Of a stretch of 64,000 nucleotides of DNA, positions 16,493 to 24,893 are shown one piece after another (position 1 is the stretch's first letter; each line of letters starts with the position of its first letter). Origin of the DNA: Streptomyces macrolidinus (GTDB lineage: Bacteria; Actinomycetota; Actinomycetes; Streptomycetales; Streptomycetaceae); contig NZ_JAMWMR010000016.1 in NCBI RefSeq assembly GCF_023887685.1, positions 1-64,000 on the forward strand, in the 5' to 3' direction. The notes under the pieces are model-generated. The model was not told where the DNA came from, made no database searches, and was given only the letters and a program-made list of their open reading frames with translations. Both the position numbers and the translations under genes were made by a program.

Positions 16493-17398
16493 TCAGCCGA
16501 AGACGGCCAGGCTCTTGGTCTTGCCCTTGTGCTCCTCCACGAGCGCGAGGAAGCGCCCGTCGGGGGCGAAGACGGCCACGGCTCCGGCGCCCGCGTACTC
16601 GTCGGGCATCTCCAGGCGTACGCCGTTGCCGAGCAGCTTGGCGCGCCGGTCGTCGACGTCCCAGCGCGGGAACGCGGCTGCGGCGGCCTCGGCGATCGGC
16701 ATCACGGTCAGCTCCTGCTGGAGCTGGTCGAGCGTGTGCGCGGAGTCGAGCTTGTAGGGGCCGACGCGGGTGCGGCGCAGCGCGGTGAGGTGTCCTCCGA
16801 CGCCGAGGTCGGCCCCCAGGTCACGGGCGAGGGCCCGGATGTAGGTGCCGGACGAGCAGACCACGGAGACCACCAGGTCGAGGACGGGGGTGCCGTCCTC
16901 GGCGACGGCGTCGCGGACGTCGTACACGGTGAAGGAGGAGACCGTGACCGGCCGGGCCGGGATCTCGAAGTCCTCGCCGTCGCGGGCCCGCTTGTAGGAC
17001 CGTACGCCGTTGATCTTGATGGCGCTGACCTTGGACGGCACCTGGAGGATGTCCCCGGTCAGCTTGGCGACGGCGGTGTCCACGGCGGCGCGGGTGATCT
17101 TGGAGGCGTCGGTGGAGGAGGTGATCTCCCCTTCGGCGTCGTCCGTGACGGTGTTCTGGCCGAGCCGGACGGTGCCGAGGTACTCCTTCTCCGTGAGGGC
17201 GAGGTGCCCGAGGAGCTTGGTGGCCTTCTCGACGCCGAGGACCAGGACGCCGGTCGCCATGGGGTCCAGCGTTCCGGCGTGTCCGACGCGTCGTGTCTTC
17301 GCGATGCCGCGCATCTTGGCGACGACGTCGTGCGAAGTGAAGCCCGACGGCTTGTCGACGATGACGAGGCCGTCGGGCGTGGTGGTCTTCGGGGTCAT
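16493..17398 (-). CDS. truB: tRNA pseudouridine(55) synthase
   Basis: TruB makes pseudouridine 55 in the T-loop of tRNAs. The 301-residue protein starts MTPKTTTPDGLVIVDKPSGF and carries the catalytic block HAGTLDPMATGVLVLG with the nucleophilic aspartate. A C-terminal PUA-like region follows. The ATG overlaps the rbfA stop by four bases (ATGA), so the two are translationally coupled in the leftward RNA-maturation group. A strong hairpin follows the gene. Confidence 0.96.
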   Translation of the reverse strand: MTPKTTTPDGLVIVDKPSGFTSHDVVAKMRGIAKTRRVGHAGTLDPMATGVLVLGVEKATKLLGHLALTEKEYLGTVRLGQNTVTDDAEGEITSSTDASKITRAAVDTAVAKLTGDILQVPSKVSAIKINGVRSYKRARDGEDFEIPARPVTVSSFTVYDVRDAVAEDGTPVLDLVVSVVCSSGTYIRALARDLGADLGVGGHLTALRRTRVGPYKLDSAHTLDQLQQELTVMPIAEAAAAAFPRWDVDDRRAKLLGNGVRLEMPDEYAGAGAVAVFAPDGRFLALVEEHKGKTKSLAVFG

Positions 17399-17847
17399 TC
17401 GGTGCTGTCGTCCGTCTCGTCGCCGGAACCGGGCTTCTTGTACGGGTCCGCGTCACCGGCGTACGAGGCGCCCGTGGCGGTCTCGCGCACCTGTGCGTCG
17501 GAGGCACGTGCCTTGTCGAGGAGGTCCTCGATGGTCTTGGCGGTGTCGGGGAGGGCGTCCGCGACGAAGGTGAGGGTGGGGGTGAACTTCACGCCCGCGG
17601 CGCGTCCGACCTCCGAGCGCAGGATGCCCTTGGCGCTCTCCAGGCCGGCGGCTGCCGCCTTCCGCAGCTCCTCGTCCCCGTACACCGTGTAGAAGACGGT
17701 CGCCTCTCGCAGGTCGCCCGTCACCCGGGTGTCCGTGATGGTGACGTGTGTGCCGAGTCGGGGGTCCTTGATCCCGCGTTGCAGCTTCTGGGCCACCACC
17801 TCTCGGATGAGGTCCGCCAGCCTCTTCGCCCGCGCGTTGTCGGCCAC
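17395..17847 (-). CDS. rbfA: ribosome-binding factor A
   Basis: RbfA is a KH-fold factor needed for late 30S maturation and 16S 5'-end processing. The protein of 150 residues reads ADNARAKRLADLIREVVAQ, then KDPRLGTHVTITDTRVTGDL, and ends in an acidic tail. GTG 17847 is preceded by GGGAG and gives the normal length; the longer reading to 17976 has no support. It overlaps truB by four bases and follows the DUF503 gene by 37 bases. Confidence 0.94.
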   Translation of the reverse strand: MADNARAKRLADLIREVVAQKLQRGIKDPRLGTHVTITDTRVTGDLREATVFYTVYGDEELRKAAAAGLESAKGILRSEVGRAAGVKFTPTLTFVADALPDTAKTIEDLLDKARASDAQVRETATGASYAGDADPYKKPGSGDETDDSTE

Positions 17848-17884
17848 TGGTCCGTCTCCCGTTCTTTCCTGTTGCGTTCTCTGG

Positions 17885-18178
17885 TCAGTCGTCGTCGCCG
17901 TGGAGTCGCCGTCGTACGGACAGCAGCTCCACCTCGGGGCGGCCGGCGACCAGCCGCTCACATCGGTCGAGTACATCGGTCAGGTGCCCCATGTCGCCGG
18001 AGACCAGCGCGAGGCCGATACAGGCCCTGCGATGGAGGTCCACATGGTCCACCTCGGCCGCGCTCACCGCGTACTTGCGCTGGAGTTCGGCGACGATCGG
18101 ACGGACGACCGAGCGCTTCTCCTTCAGCGAGTGAATGTCGCCGAGGAGGAGATCGAAGGACAGAGTCCCCACGTACAT
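17885..18178 (-). CDS. DUF503 family protein
   Basis: A 97-residue protein of the YlxP-like DUF503 family. It has the characteristic start MYVGTLSFDLLLGDIHSLKE and the segment VDHVDLHRRACIGLALVSGD. Members lie between infB and rbfA in many Gram-positive bacteria; their role is unproven but thought to be linked to ribosome assembly. A 279-residue reading extends upstream, but only the part from ATG 18178 matches the family. The ribosome-binding site is weak. Confidence 0.88.
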   Translation of the reverse strand: MYVGTLSFDLLLGDIHSLKEKRSVVRPIVAELQRKYAVSAAEVDHVDLHRRACIGLALVSGDMGHLTDVLDRCERLVAGRPEVELLSVRRRLHGDDD

Positions 18179-18288
18179 GTGTGTGTCCGGATGACCCGCC
18201 GGTACGGGATCGATGGCCCCGCCGCCGGTGGGGGCAGGGACACCAAAACCGTACAACGAACACCCGAACGGCTCGACGGGGTTTTCAC

Positions 18289-18330
18289 CGCCCCGTCCCC
18301 GCACCGGTCCGCCCCGTCCCCGCACCGGCC
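18289..18330. repeat. 21-bp tandem duplication upstream of the DUF503 gene
   Basis: CGCCCCGTCCCCGCACCGGTC (18289-18309) is followed directly by a copy with one change (18310-18330). It lies in the 316-base gap between infB and the DUF503 gene, which otherwise holds a terminator and presumably a promoter. Confidence 0.7.
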
Positions 18331-18449
18331 AGGCCGGTGCGTCCGGCCCCGTACACGCCAAGAACCCACGCCAGGGGCGCGGGTACCGGCGGGATGACCC
18401 GGGAGCCGGGGACGGCCCCCGAAGGGGCTGTCCCGGCCGGGACGGCAAG

Positions 18450-18486
18450 GGTCGGCCGACGGGGATGCGCTCCCCGTCGGCCGACC
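18450..18486 (-). terminator. terminator after infB
   Basis: GGTCGGCCGACGGGGA (18450-18465) pairs perfectly with TCCCCGTCGGCCGACC (18471-18486) around TGCGC, nine bases past the infB stop. Confidence 0.8.
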
Positions 18487-18494
18487 GACAGCCG

Positions 18495-21400
18495 CTAGAC
18501 GCGCGGCTTCTCGCGCATCTCGTACGTCGCGATGACGTCGTCGACCTTGATGTCGTTGAAGTTGCCGAGGTTGATACCGCCCTCGAACCCTTCGCGGATC
18601 TCGGTGACGTCGTCCTTGAAGCGACGCAGGCCCTCGATGGTGAGGTTCTCCGCGACCACCTTGCCGTCGCGGATGAGGCGGGCCTTGGTGTTCCGCTTGA
18701 CCTCTCCGGAGCGGATGAGGACACCGGCGATGTTGCCCAGCTTGGACGACTTGAAGACCTCGCGGATCTCCGCCGTACCGAGCTCGACCTCCTCGAACTC
18801 CGGCTTCAGCATGCCCTTCAGGGCCGCCTCGATCTCCTCGATCGCCTGGTAGATGACCGAGTAGTACCGGACGTCCACGCCCTCGCGCTCGGCCATCTGC
18901 GCCGCGCGGCCTGCCGCACGGACGTTGAAGCCGATCACGATGGCGTCCGAGCCCATCGCCAGGTCGATGTCCGACTCCGTGACCGCACCGACGCCGCGGT
19001 GCAGCACCCGGATGTCGACCTCTTCGCCGACGTCGAGCTGGAGCAGGGAGGACTCGAGAGCCTCGACCGAACCAGAAGCGTCACCCTTGATGATCAGGTT
19101 GAGCTGCTGGACCTCGCCGGCCTTGAGCACCTTGTCCAGGTCCTCCAGGGAGACCCGGCGCGTGCGCTTGGCGAACGCCGCGTTCCGCTCGCGGGCGGCG
19201 CGCTTCTCGGCGATCTGGCGGGCCGTACGGTCCTCTTCGACCACGATGAAGTTGTCGCCGGCGCCCGGGACGTTGGTCAGGCCGAGGACCTGGACCGGCG
19301 TCGACGGACCCGCCTCGGGGACGTTGTTGCCGCTGTCGTCGAGCATCGCCCGGACGCGGCCGTACGCGTCGCCGACCACCATCGTGTCGCCGACCCGCAG
19401 CGTGCCTCGCTGGACGAGGACCGTCGCCACGGCACCACGGCCGCGGTCGAGACGGGACTCGATCGAGATGCCCTGCGCGTCCTGGTTCGGGTTGGCCCGA
19501 AGGTCCAGGGCGGCGTCGGCCGTGAGGACGACCGCCTCGAGGAGGCTGTCGATGTTCAGGCCCTGCTTGGCGGAGATGTCGACGAACATCGTGTCGCCGC
19601 CGTACTCCTCGGCCACCAGGCCGAACTCGGTGAGCTGGCCGCGCACCTTGGTCGGGTCCGCGCCCTCGACGTCGATCTTGTTGACCGCGACCACGATCGG
19701 CACGTCGGCCGCCTTGGCGTGGTTCAGGGCCTCGACCGTCTGCGGCATCACGCCGTCGTTGGCCGCGACCACGAGGATCGCGATGTCCGTCGACTTCGCA
19801 CCGCGGGCACGCATGGCGGTGAACGCCTCGTGACCCGGGGTGTCGATGAAGGTGATCTTCCGGTCGTTGCCGTTGACCTCGGTCGTGACCTGGTAGGCAC
19901 CGATGTGCTGGGTGATGCCACCGGCCTCGCCCGCGATGACGTTCGTCTTGCGGATGGCGTCGAGCAGGCGGGTCTTACCGTGGTCGACGTGACCCATGAC
20001 GGTCACGACCGGCGGACGGACGACCAGGTCCTCCTCGGTGCCCTCGTCCTCGCCGAACTCCAGGTCGAAGGACTCGAGCAGCTCGCGGTCCTCCTCCTCC
20101 GGGCTGACGATCTGAACCGTGTAGTTCATCTCGCCCGCGAGGAGCTGGAGCGTCTCGTCGGAGACGGACTGCGTGGCCGTGACCATCTCGCCGAGGTTCA
20201 TCATGACCGCGACGAGCGACGCCGGGTTGGCGTTGATCTTCTCCGCGAAGTCGGTGAGCGACGCACCGCGCGACAGGCGAATGGTCTCGCCGTTGCCGCG
20301 AGGCAGCATCACGCCGCCGACCGACGGGGCCTGCATGGCCTCGTACTCCTGACGGCGCTGCCGCTTCGACTTGCGGCCACGACGCGCCGGACCGCCGGGA
20401 CGGCCGAACGCACCCTGCGTGCCACCACGGCCGCCCGGACCACCGGGACGTCCGCCGAAGCCGGGACGGCCACCGCCGCCACCGAAACCGCCGCCACCAC
20501 CGGGACGACCGGCGAAACCGCCGCCGCCACCGGGACGACCGGCACCGCCGCCGCCACCGGGACGGCCGGCGAAGCCGCCGCCGCCCGGACGACCGCCACC
20601 ACCGGGACGACCGGCACCGGCCGGGCCACGGCCGCCGGGGCCGCCACCGGGACGCGGACCCGCAGCGGGACGCTGCGGCATCATGCCGGGGTTCGGACGC
20701 GGGCCACCGGGACGCGGACCGCCGCCCTGCGGACGGGGCATCGAGCCCGGAGTCGGGCGGGAGCCGCCCGGAGCCTGCGGACGCGGACCACCGGCAGCGC
20801 CCTGCGGACGGGGACCACCCTGACCGGCGCCCTGCGGACGCGGGCCACCGGGCGCACCGGGACCGCCGGGACGCGGGGCACCGCCCGGCCGGGGCGCCTG
20901 CGGGCGCGCCATGCCGGTGGAGCCACCGGAGGTGAAGGGGTTGTTGCCCGGACGGGGACCCGCGGGACGGGCACCCGGACGCGGACCCTGACCGGCGGGA
21001 CGACCGCCGGGACGCTGGCCCTGACCCTGGCCACCCTGACCGGCGGGACGGCCGCCGGGCTTCGGGGCGCCGGGACGGGCGCCCGGACGCGGGCCGGGGG
21101 CGGCGGGAGTCGACGGGGGTGCCGTGAACTCGGGCGCGGCCGGGGCCGGACGCGGCGCGGGCTTCGGGCCCGGACGCGGACCCGGGGTCGGCGCAGCCGC
21201 GGGCTTCTCGGCAGCCGCGGGCTTCTCGGCGGCCGGAGGCTTGGGCGCCGCCGGGCGCGGGGCAGCCGGACGGGCGGCCTGCGCGGGGCTGGGCGCGGCC
21301 GGCTTCGCCGGGGCCTTGCGGGGGGCGGCAGGCTTGGCGCCACCGCCGTTGCCCTGCTGCAAGGCGTCGGTCAACTTACGTACTACGGGCGCCTCGATCG

Positions 21401-21509
21401 TCGAGGACGCCGATCGGACGAATTCACCGAGTTCCTGGAGCTTGGCCATGACGACCTTGCTCTCGACACCGAACTCCTTGGCGAGTTCGTAGACCCGGAC
21501 CTTAGCCAC
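18495..21509 (-). CDS. infB: translation initiation factor IF-2
   Basis: IF-2 is the GTPase that brings initiator tRNA to the ribosome. The 1004-residue protein has a short N-terminal IF2-N helix bundle (AKVRVYELAKEFGV). A long alanine/proline then glycine/arginine/proline-rich linker follows to about residue 370. The GTPase core carries GHVDHGKT (about 505-512), DTPGHEAF and NKID, and beta-barrel and C-terminal domains follow. The GTG is preceded by AAGGAG. The linker is typical of actinobacteria. It lies downstream of ylxR in the rimP-nusA-ylxR-infB operon, and a strong terminator follows. Confidence 0.97.
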   Translation of the reverse strand: MAKVRVYELAKEFGVESKVVMAKLQELGEFVRSASSTIEAPVVRKLTDALQQGNGGGAKPAAPRKAPAKPAAPSPAQAARPAAPRPAAPKPPAAEKPAAAEKPAAAPTPGPRPGPKPAPRPAPAAPEFTAPPSTPAAPGPRPGARPGAPKPGGRPAGQGGQGQGQRPGGRPAGQGPRPGARPAGPRPGNNPFTSGGSTGMARPQAPRPGGAPRPGGPGAPGGPRPQGAGQGGPRPQGAAGGPRPQAPGGSRPTPGSMPRPQGGGPRPGGPRPNPGMMPQRPAAGPRPGGGPGGRGPAGAGRPGGGGRPGGGGFAGRPGGGGGAGRPGGGGGFAGRPGGGGGFGGGGGRPGFGGRPGGPGGRGGTQGAFGRPGGPARRGRKSKRQRRQEYEAMQAPSVGGVMLPRGNGETIRLSRGASLTDFAEKINANPASLVAVMMNLGEMVTATQSVSDETLQLLAGEMNYTVQIVSPEEEDRELLESFDLEFGEDEGTEEDLVVRPPVVTVMGHVDHGKTRLLDAIRKTNVIAGEAGGITQHIGAYQVTTEVNGNDRKITFIDTPGHEAFTAMRARGAKSTDIAILVVAANDGVMPQTVEALNHAKAADVPIVVAVNKIDVEGADPTKVRGQLTEFGLVAEEYGGDTMFVDISAKQGLNIDSLLEAVVLTADAALDLRANPNQDAQGISIESRLDRGRGAVATVLVQRGTLRVGDTMVVGDAYGRVRAMLDDSGNNVPEAGPSTPVQVLGLTNVPGAGDNFIVVEEDRTARQIAEKRAARERNAAFAKRTRRVSLEDLDKVLKAGEVQQLNLIIKGDASGSVEALESSLLQLDVGEEVDIRVLHRGVGAVTESDIDLAMGSDAIVIGFNVRAAGRAAQMAEREGVDVRYYSVIYQAIEEIEAALKGMLKPEFEEVELGTAEIREVFKSSKLGNIAGVLIRSGEVKRNTKARLIRDGKVVAENLTIEGLRRFKDDVTEIREGFEGGINLGNFNDIKVDDVIATYEMREKPRV

Positions 21510-21685
21510 TTCGCTCCTTTGAGGTCCGGGTTGCGGCCGGACCGTCGCTAGTTCATGGGCGTACTCATCGCGTACTCATCGAGTGCTCATCGCAATCTCG
21601 ACCTGCTTTCGACTCGCGAGGTACCAGACCGCACAGGGTCCGTGCGGCGCTTCTTACGGTGTTGCCTGCTCAGCGAGGTGCTGGT

Positions 21686-21967
21686 TCAGCAACCTTCTGT
21701 CTGCTCGACGTACTGGCGCAACGCGTTTGTGTCGAGCGGTCCCGGGACGCGGAGCGCCCTCGGAAACGCCCGGCGGCGTACCGCCAGGTCGAGACAGGCC
21801 GACGCGGGGTGTACATAGGCACCCCGGCCGGGCAGCGTACCGCGAGGATCGGGGACGCAAACCTCCTCGATCGCCACGATGCGCAGCAGTTCGCTCTTGG
21901 CCGCTCGCTCCCGGCACCCCACACAGGTGCGCTCAGGGCATGCGCCGACTCGCGTCCAGCCAGACAC
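21686..21967 (-). CDS. ylxR: YlxR family RNA-binding protein
   Basis: A 93-residue DUF448/YlxR protein with the signature RTCVGCRERAAKSELLRIV and the following GRGAYVHP block. GTG 21967 has GGGGAGG ten bases ahead; the longer in-frame reading to 22093 is not supported by the family. YlxR proteins bind RNA or RNase P in some bacteria and sit between nusA and infB, as here. A short gap of 176 bases separates it from infB. Confidence 0.92.
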   Translation of the reverse strand: MSGWTRVGACPERTCVGCRERAAKSELLRIVAIEEVCVPDPRGTLPGRGAYVHPASACLDLAVRRRAFPRALRVPGPLDTNALRQYVEQTEGC

Positions 21968-22055
21968 GATAAGTCTACCTCCCCGCACCGACCTCACCCC
22001 TTCGGGGCAAGAATCGAACAGTTGCCGCGCACGAAACTGTCGTGATCTCAGCGAT

Positions 22056-22085
22056 ACCCGGCCGGGATCTGTTCCCGGCCGGGGT
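22056..22085 (-). promoter_or_regulatory. stem-loop between nusA and ylxR
   Basis: CCCGGCCGGGA (22057-22067) pairs with TCCCGGCCGGG (22073-22083), shortly after the nusA stop. It may attenuate transcription inside the operon or act as a processing site. Confidence 0.5.
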
Positions 22086-22114
22086 TCGAACACGTCTGTC
22101 GGTCCCGCTTGTCG

Positions 22115-23110
22115 TCAGTCCTGCTTCTCGGCGGGCTGCTCGGTGTCGGGACGGATGTCGATCCGCCAGCCCGTGAGCCGGGCCGCGAGGCGGGCGTTCT
22201 GCCCTTCCTTGCCGATGGCCAGCGAGAGCTGGTAGTCGGGGACCGTCACTCGCGCGGAGCGGGCCGCGAGGTCCACGACCTCCACCTTGGTGACCCGGGC
22301 CGGGGAGAGGGCGTTGGCCACCATCTCGGCCGGGTCGTCCGACCAGTCGACGATGTCGATCTTCTCGCCGTTCAGCTCGCCCATGACGTTGCGCACCCGG
22401 CCGCCCATCGGGCCGATGCACGCGCCCTTGGCGTTCAGCCCCGAACGGGTGGAGCGCACCGCGATCTTCGTACGGTGTCCGGCCTCGCGTGCGATCGCGG
22501 CGATCTCGACGGACCCGTCCGCGATCTCCGGCACCTCCAGCGCGAAGAGCTTCTTCACCAGATTGGGGTGCGTACGGGAGAGGGTGACGGACGGGCCGCG
22601 CACGCCCTTGGCCACGCGGACGACGTAGGAGCGGATGCGCGTGCCGTGCTCGTACGCCTCGCCGGGGACCTGCTCCTGCACCGGCAGGATGGCCTCCAGC
22701 TTGCCGATGTCCACGAGGACGTTCTTCGGGTCGCGGCCCTGCTGGACGACACCGGTGACGATGTCGCCCTCGCGGCCCGCGTACTCGCCGAGCGTCGCGT
22801 CGTCCTCGGCGTCGCGCAGGCGCTGCAGGATGACCTGCTTGGCGGTGGTGGCGGCGATGCGGCCGAAGTCCGACGGGGTGTCGTCGAACTCGCGCGGCTC
22901 CTGCCCCTCCTCCAGGTCCTCGGGGTCCTCCTTCGCCCACACAGTCACATGGCCGGTCTCCCGGTTGAGCTCCACGCGCGCGTGACGGCGGCTTCCCTCG
23001 GTGCGGTGGTAGGCGATGAGGAGGGCCGCCTCGATCGCCTCGACCAGCAGGTCGAAGGAGATCTCCTTCTCCCGAACCAAGCCCCGCAGGGCACTCATGT
23101 CGATGTCCAC
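22115..23110 (-). CDS. nusA: transcription termination/antitermination factor NusA
   Basis: NusA binds RNA polymerase and modulates pausing, termination and rRNA antitermination. The 331-residue protein has the N-terminal domain (MDIDMSALRGLVREKEISFD), an S1 domain (EGDIVTGVVQQGRDPKNVLVD) and two KH domains, including IGPMGGRVRNVM and LAIGKEGQNARLAARLTGW. It lacks the extra C-terminal acidic repeats of enterobacteria, as usual for actinobacteria. The GTG has AGGAGG ahead and begins two bases after the rimP stop. Confidence 0.97.
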   Translation of the reverse strand: MDIDMSALRGLVREKEISFDLLVEAIEAALLIAYHRTEGSRRHARVELNRETGHVTVWAKEDPEDLEEGQEPREFDDTPSDFGRIAATTAKQVILQRLRDAEDDATLGEYAGREGDIVTGVVQQGRDPKNVLVDIGKLEAILPVQEQVPGEAYEHGTRIRSYVVRVAKGVRGPSVTLSRTHPNLVKKLFALEVPEIADGSVEIAAIAREAGHRTKIAVRSTRSGLNAKGACIGPMGGRVRNVMGELNGEKIDIVDWSDDPAEMVANALSPARVTKVEVVDLAARSARVTVPDYQLSLAIGKEGQNARLAARLTGWRIDIRPDTEQPAEKQD

Positions 23111-23112
23111 GG

Positions 23113-23622
23113 CTACGCCTCCTCCTCTTCCTTCATGTCCTTCGTGTCCTTGCGATTGAACTCGACCTGGACCCGCGCCCGGGAGATGTCCGGGAAGGCG
23201 AGTCGGCGAGTGGTGGCCTTGCGGCCCTTGACACCGGGCACCTCCAGGTCGAGGCCCTCGTCGTCGACGCCCAGGATCCTGGCGACCAGTTCGCCGCCCT
23301 CGGCGAGCTGGAACTTCACCAGCCGGCCCGTGGCGCGTACGTAGTGCCGGTGTTCGCCGAGAAGACGCTCCGCGCCCGGGGTGCCGACCTCGAGGGTGTA
23401 TTCGCCCTGGCCCATCGCGTCGCTCTCGTCGAGCTTCGCCGAGAGCGCGCGGCTCACATCGGCGATCCGGTCCAGATCGGCACCGGTGTCGGAGTCGACG
23501 ACGACGCGCAGCACACGCTTGCGCCCTACGGAGTCCACCGCGATCTCTTCGAGATCGAGCCCCTGGGCTTGAACGAGCGGTTCCAGCAGCTCTCGCAGCC
23601 TCTCGCTCTGGGTGGTGCTCAT
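23113..23622 (-). CDS. rimP: ribosome maturation factor RimP
   Basis: RimP assists 30S assembly around S12. The 169-residue protein shows the RimP N-terminal fold (LDLEEIAVDSVGRKRVLRVV, GADLDRIADVSRALSAKLDE, YTLEVGTPGAERLL) and the C-terminal SH3-like part. It has a lysine/glutamate-rich tail. The ATG is preceded by GAGGAG. It is the first gene of the leftward rimP-nusA-ylxR-infB operon and diverges from the lipoprotein gene; the 238-base gap should hold both promoters. Confidence 0.95.
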   Translation of the reverse strand: MSTTQSERLRELLEPLVQAQGLDLEEIAVDSVGRKRVLRVVVDSDTGADLDRIADVSRALSAKLDESDAMGQGEYTLEVGTPGAERLLGEHRHYVRATGRLVKFQLAEGGELVARILGVDDEGLDLEVPGVKGRKATTRRLAFPDISRARVQVEFNRKDTKDMKEEEEA

Positions 23623-23860
23623 CCGGGTGACTCCTCGGCCGCGTGTGCTGTTGTGGGAAGGTCGCGTGTCAGGTCAAAGGGTATCCGGTCCCGGAGGGTG
23701 ATGCCGTCCATCGACGACGCCACCCGGGCGGCGGAGCACGGGGCCGAGCCGATGGCGCGTGCGGGGTGGTGCGCGGGTACCTTGATCACCGGGCTGGGAC
23801 TTCCGACACACAGGCCCTGACCGCCCATCCGTTCGTACGAGGTCGTCGAGGACGTTTGCC

Positions 23861-24391
23861 GTGCCGTTCCCCCCGTACCCGCGCACGTCGTTGCACAGCA
23901 CGTCGTTGCGCAGAAGGAGTTTGCTCGCCTCCGTGGTGGGCGCCGCGTTGCTCGCGGGCTGCTCCGGTGCCCCCGACTCGGCCACCACGGCCGCCGCTTC
24001 GCTGTCGCGCGCGGCACGCGCGCGTGCGGCGCGCGACAGCGAGAAGCTGGCCGAGCGGTACACGGCCGTGATCGCGGCCCATCCGGCGCTGGCGGCGCGG
24101 CTACGCCCGCTGCGGGCCGAAGTCCTGCGCCACGCGCGGGCGTTCGGCGAGGGTCTCGACACCTCGCCGAGCCCGTCGGCGACCACATCCCCCTCCCCCT
24201 CTCCCACGCCTTCGCCCGTACCCACGAACCCCGAGGCCGCCGTCGCCCTGCTGGCCGCTGCCGAGCGGGCCCTGGCCGACCGGCGGACCGCGGCACTGCT
24301 GGAGGTGCCGGGCGAACTCGCGCGGCTGATGGCGTCGGTCGCGGCGGCCGGGGCCGCGCACGCATACCTGCTGACGAAGGGCGCACAGTGA
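23861..24391 (+). CDS. predicted lipoprotein, function unknown
   Basis: A 176-residue protein with a basic, arginine-rich N-terminus, a hydrophobic stretch and the lipobox LLAGC, with lipidated cysteine 34. A serine/proline/threonine linker (about 102-120) then separates two alanine-rich helical parts. It should be anchored outside the membrane. It starts at GTG 23861 and overlaps the DUF4439 gene by four bases (GTGA). Translation coupling suggests the two products work together. No domain was recognised in the mature part. Confidence 0.82.
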   Translation: MPFPPYPRTSLHSTSLRRRSLLASVVGAALLAGCSGAPDSATTAAASLSRAARARAARDSEKLAERYTAVIAAHPALAARLRPLRAEVLRHARAFGEGLDTSPSPSATTSPSPSPTPSPVPTNPEAAVALLAAAERALADRRTAALLEVPGELARLMASVAAAGAAHAYLLTKGAQ

Positions 24392-24891
24392 ACTCGACCA
24401 CCGGCACGGCGAAGCCCGCGAGCGGCGAGCTGACGGCGCTGCAGGCCGCCCTGGGCGCCGAGCACGCGGCGATCTACGGCTACGGCGTCGTCGGCGGCCA
24501 CATCCGGCAGGCGCGGCGGAAGGAAGCCCGGGAGGCGTACGACGCCCACCGCGCCCGGCGGGACCAACTGTCCCGCGCCGTACGGGACTTGGGCGGTACG
24601 CCGGATGTGGCCGCGGCGGCATACGCGCTGCCGTTCCCCGTGCCGGACTCCGCCGCCGCGGTGCGGCTGGCCGCCGATCTGGAGGGGCGGGTGGCCGGGG
24701 TGTACTCGGATCTGGTCCGCGCCTCGACGGGCGAGCGGCGGCGGCTGGCCGCCGAGGCACTGCGGGAAGCGGCGGTGCGGTCGGCGCGCTGGAGCGGCGA
24801 GAGCGTAGCCTTCCCTGGTCTCGCCGAGCGGGCGGCGGCCACTACTCCCACCGAGGCCGCTCCCACCGCGTCGGCGACAGCACGGACGTAG
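24388..24891 (+). CDS. ferritin-like domain protein (DUF4439)
   Basis: A 167-residue helical protein with the features of the ferritin-like DUF4439 family: LQAALGAEHAAIYGYGVVGG near the start and a second long helix carrying ARREQ-like repeats (AREAYDAHRARRDQL). The typical AYALPFPV segment follows, then a further helical pair. Some ferritin-like proteins bind a di-iron centre, but I cannot identify a full ligand set here. It overlaps the lipoprotein gene and is followed after two bases by the phosphotransferase-like gene, so the three form one operon. Confidence 0.82.
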   Translation: MNSTTGTAKPASGELTALQAALGAEHAAIYGYGVVGGHIRQARRKEAREAYDAHRARRDQLSRAVRDLGGTPDVAAAAYALPFPVPDSAAAVRLAADLEGRVAGVYSDLVRASTGERRRLAAEALREAAVRSARWSGESVAFPGLAERAAATTPTEAAPTASATART

Positions 24892-24893
24892 AC

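Noticed and set aside
15113..17692. 859-codon plus-strand frame across ribF, truB and rbfA
   Set aside because: It is antisense to three well-supported genes and crosses their junctions and a terminator; composition is typical of GC-rich shadows.
18213..21551. 1112-codon plus-strand frame antisense to infB
   Set aside because: Its threonine/glycine repeats are just the complement of the IF-2 linker. No ribosome-binding site or domain was seen.
22076..22097. GGGGTTCGAACAC resembling a tRNA T-loop
   Set aside because: No acceptor, D or anticodon stem can be drawn around it. It belongs to the hairpin after nusA.
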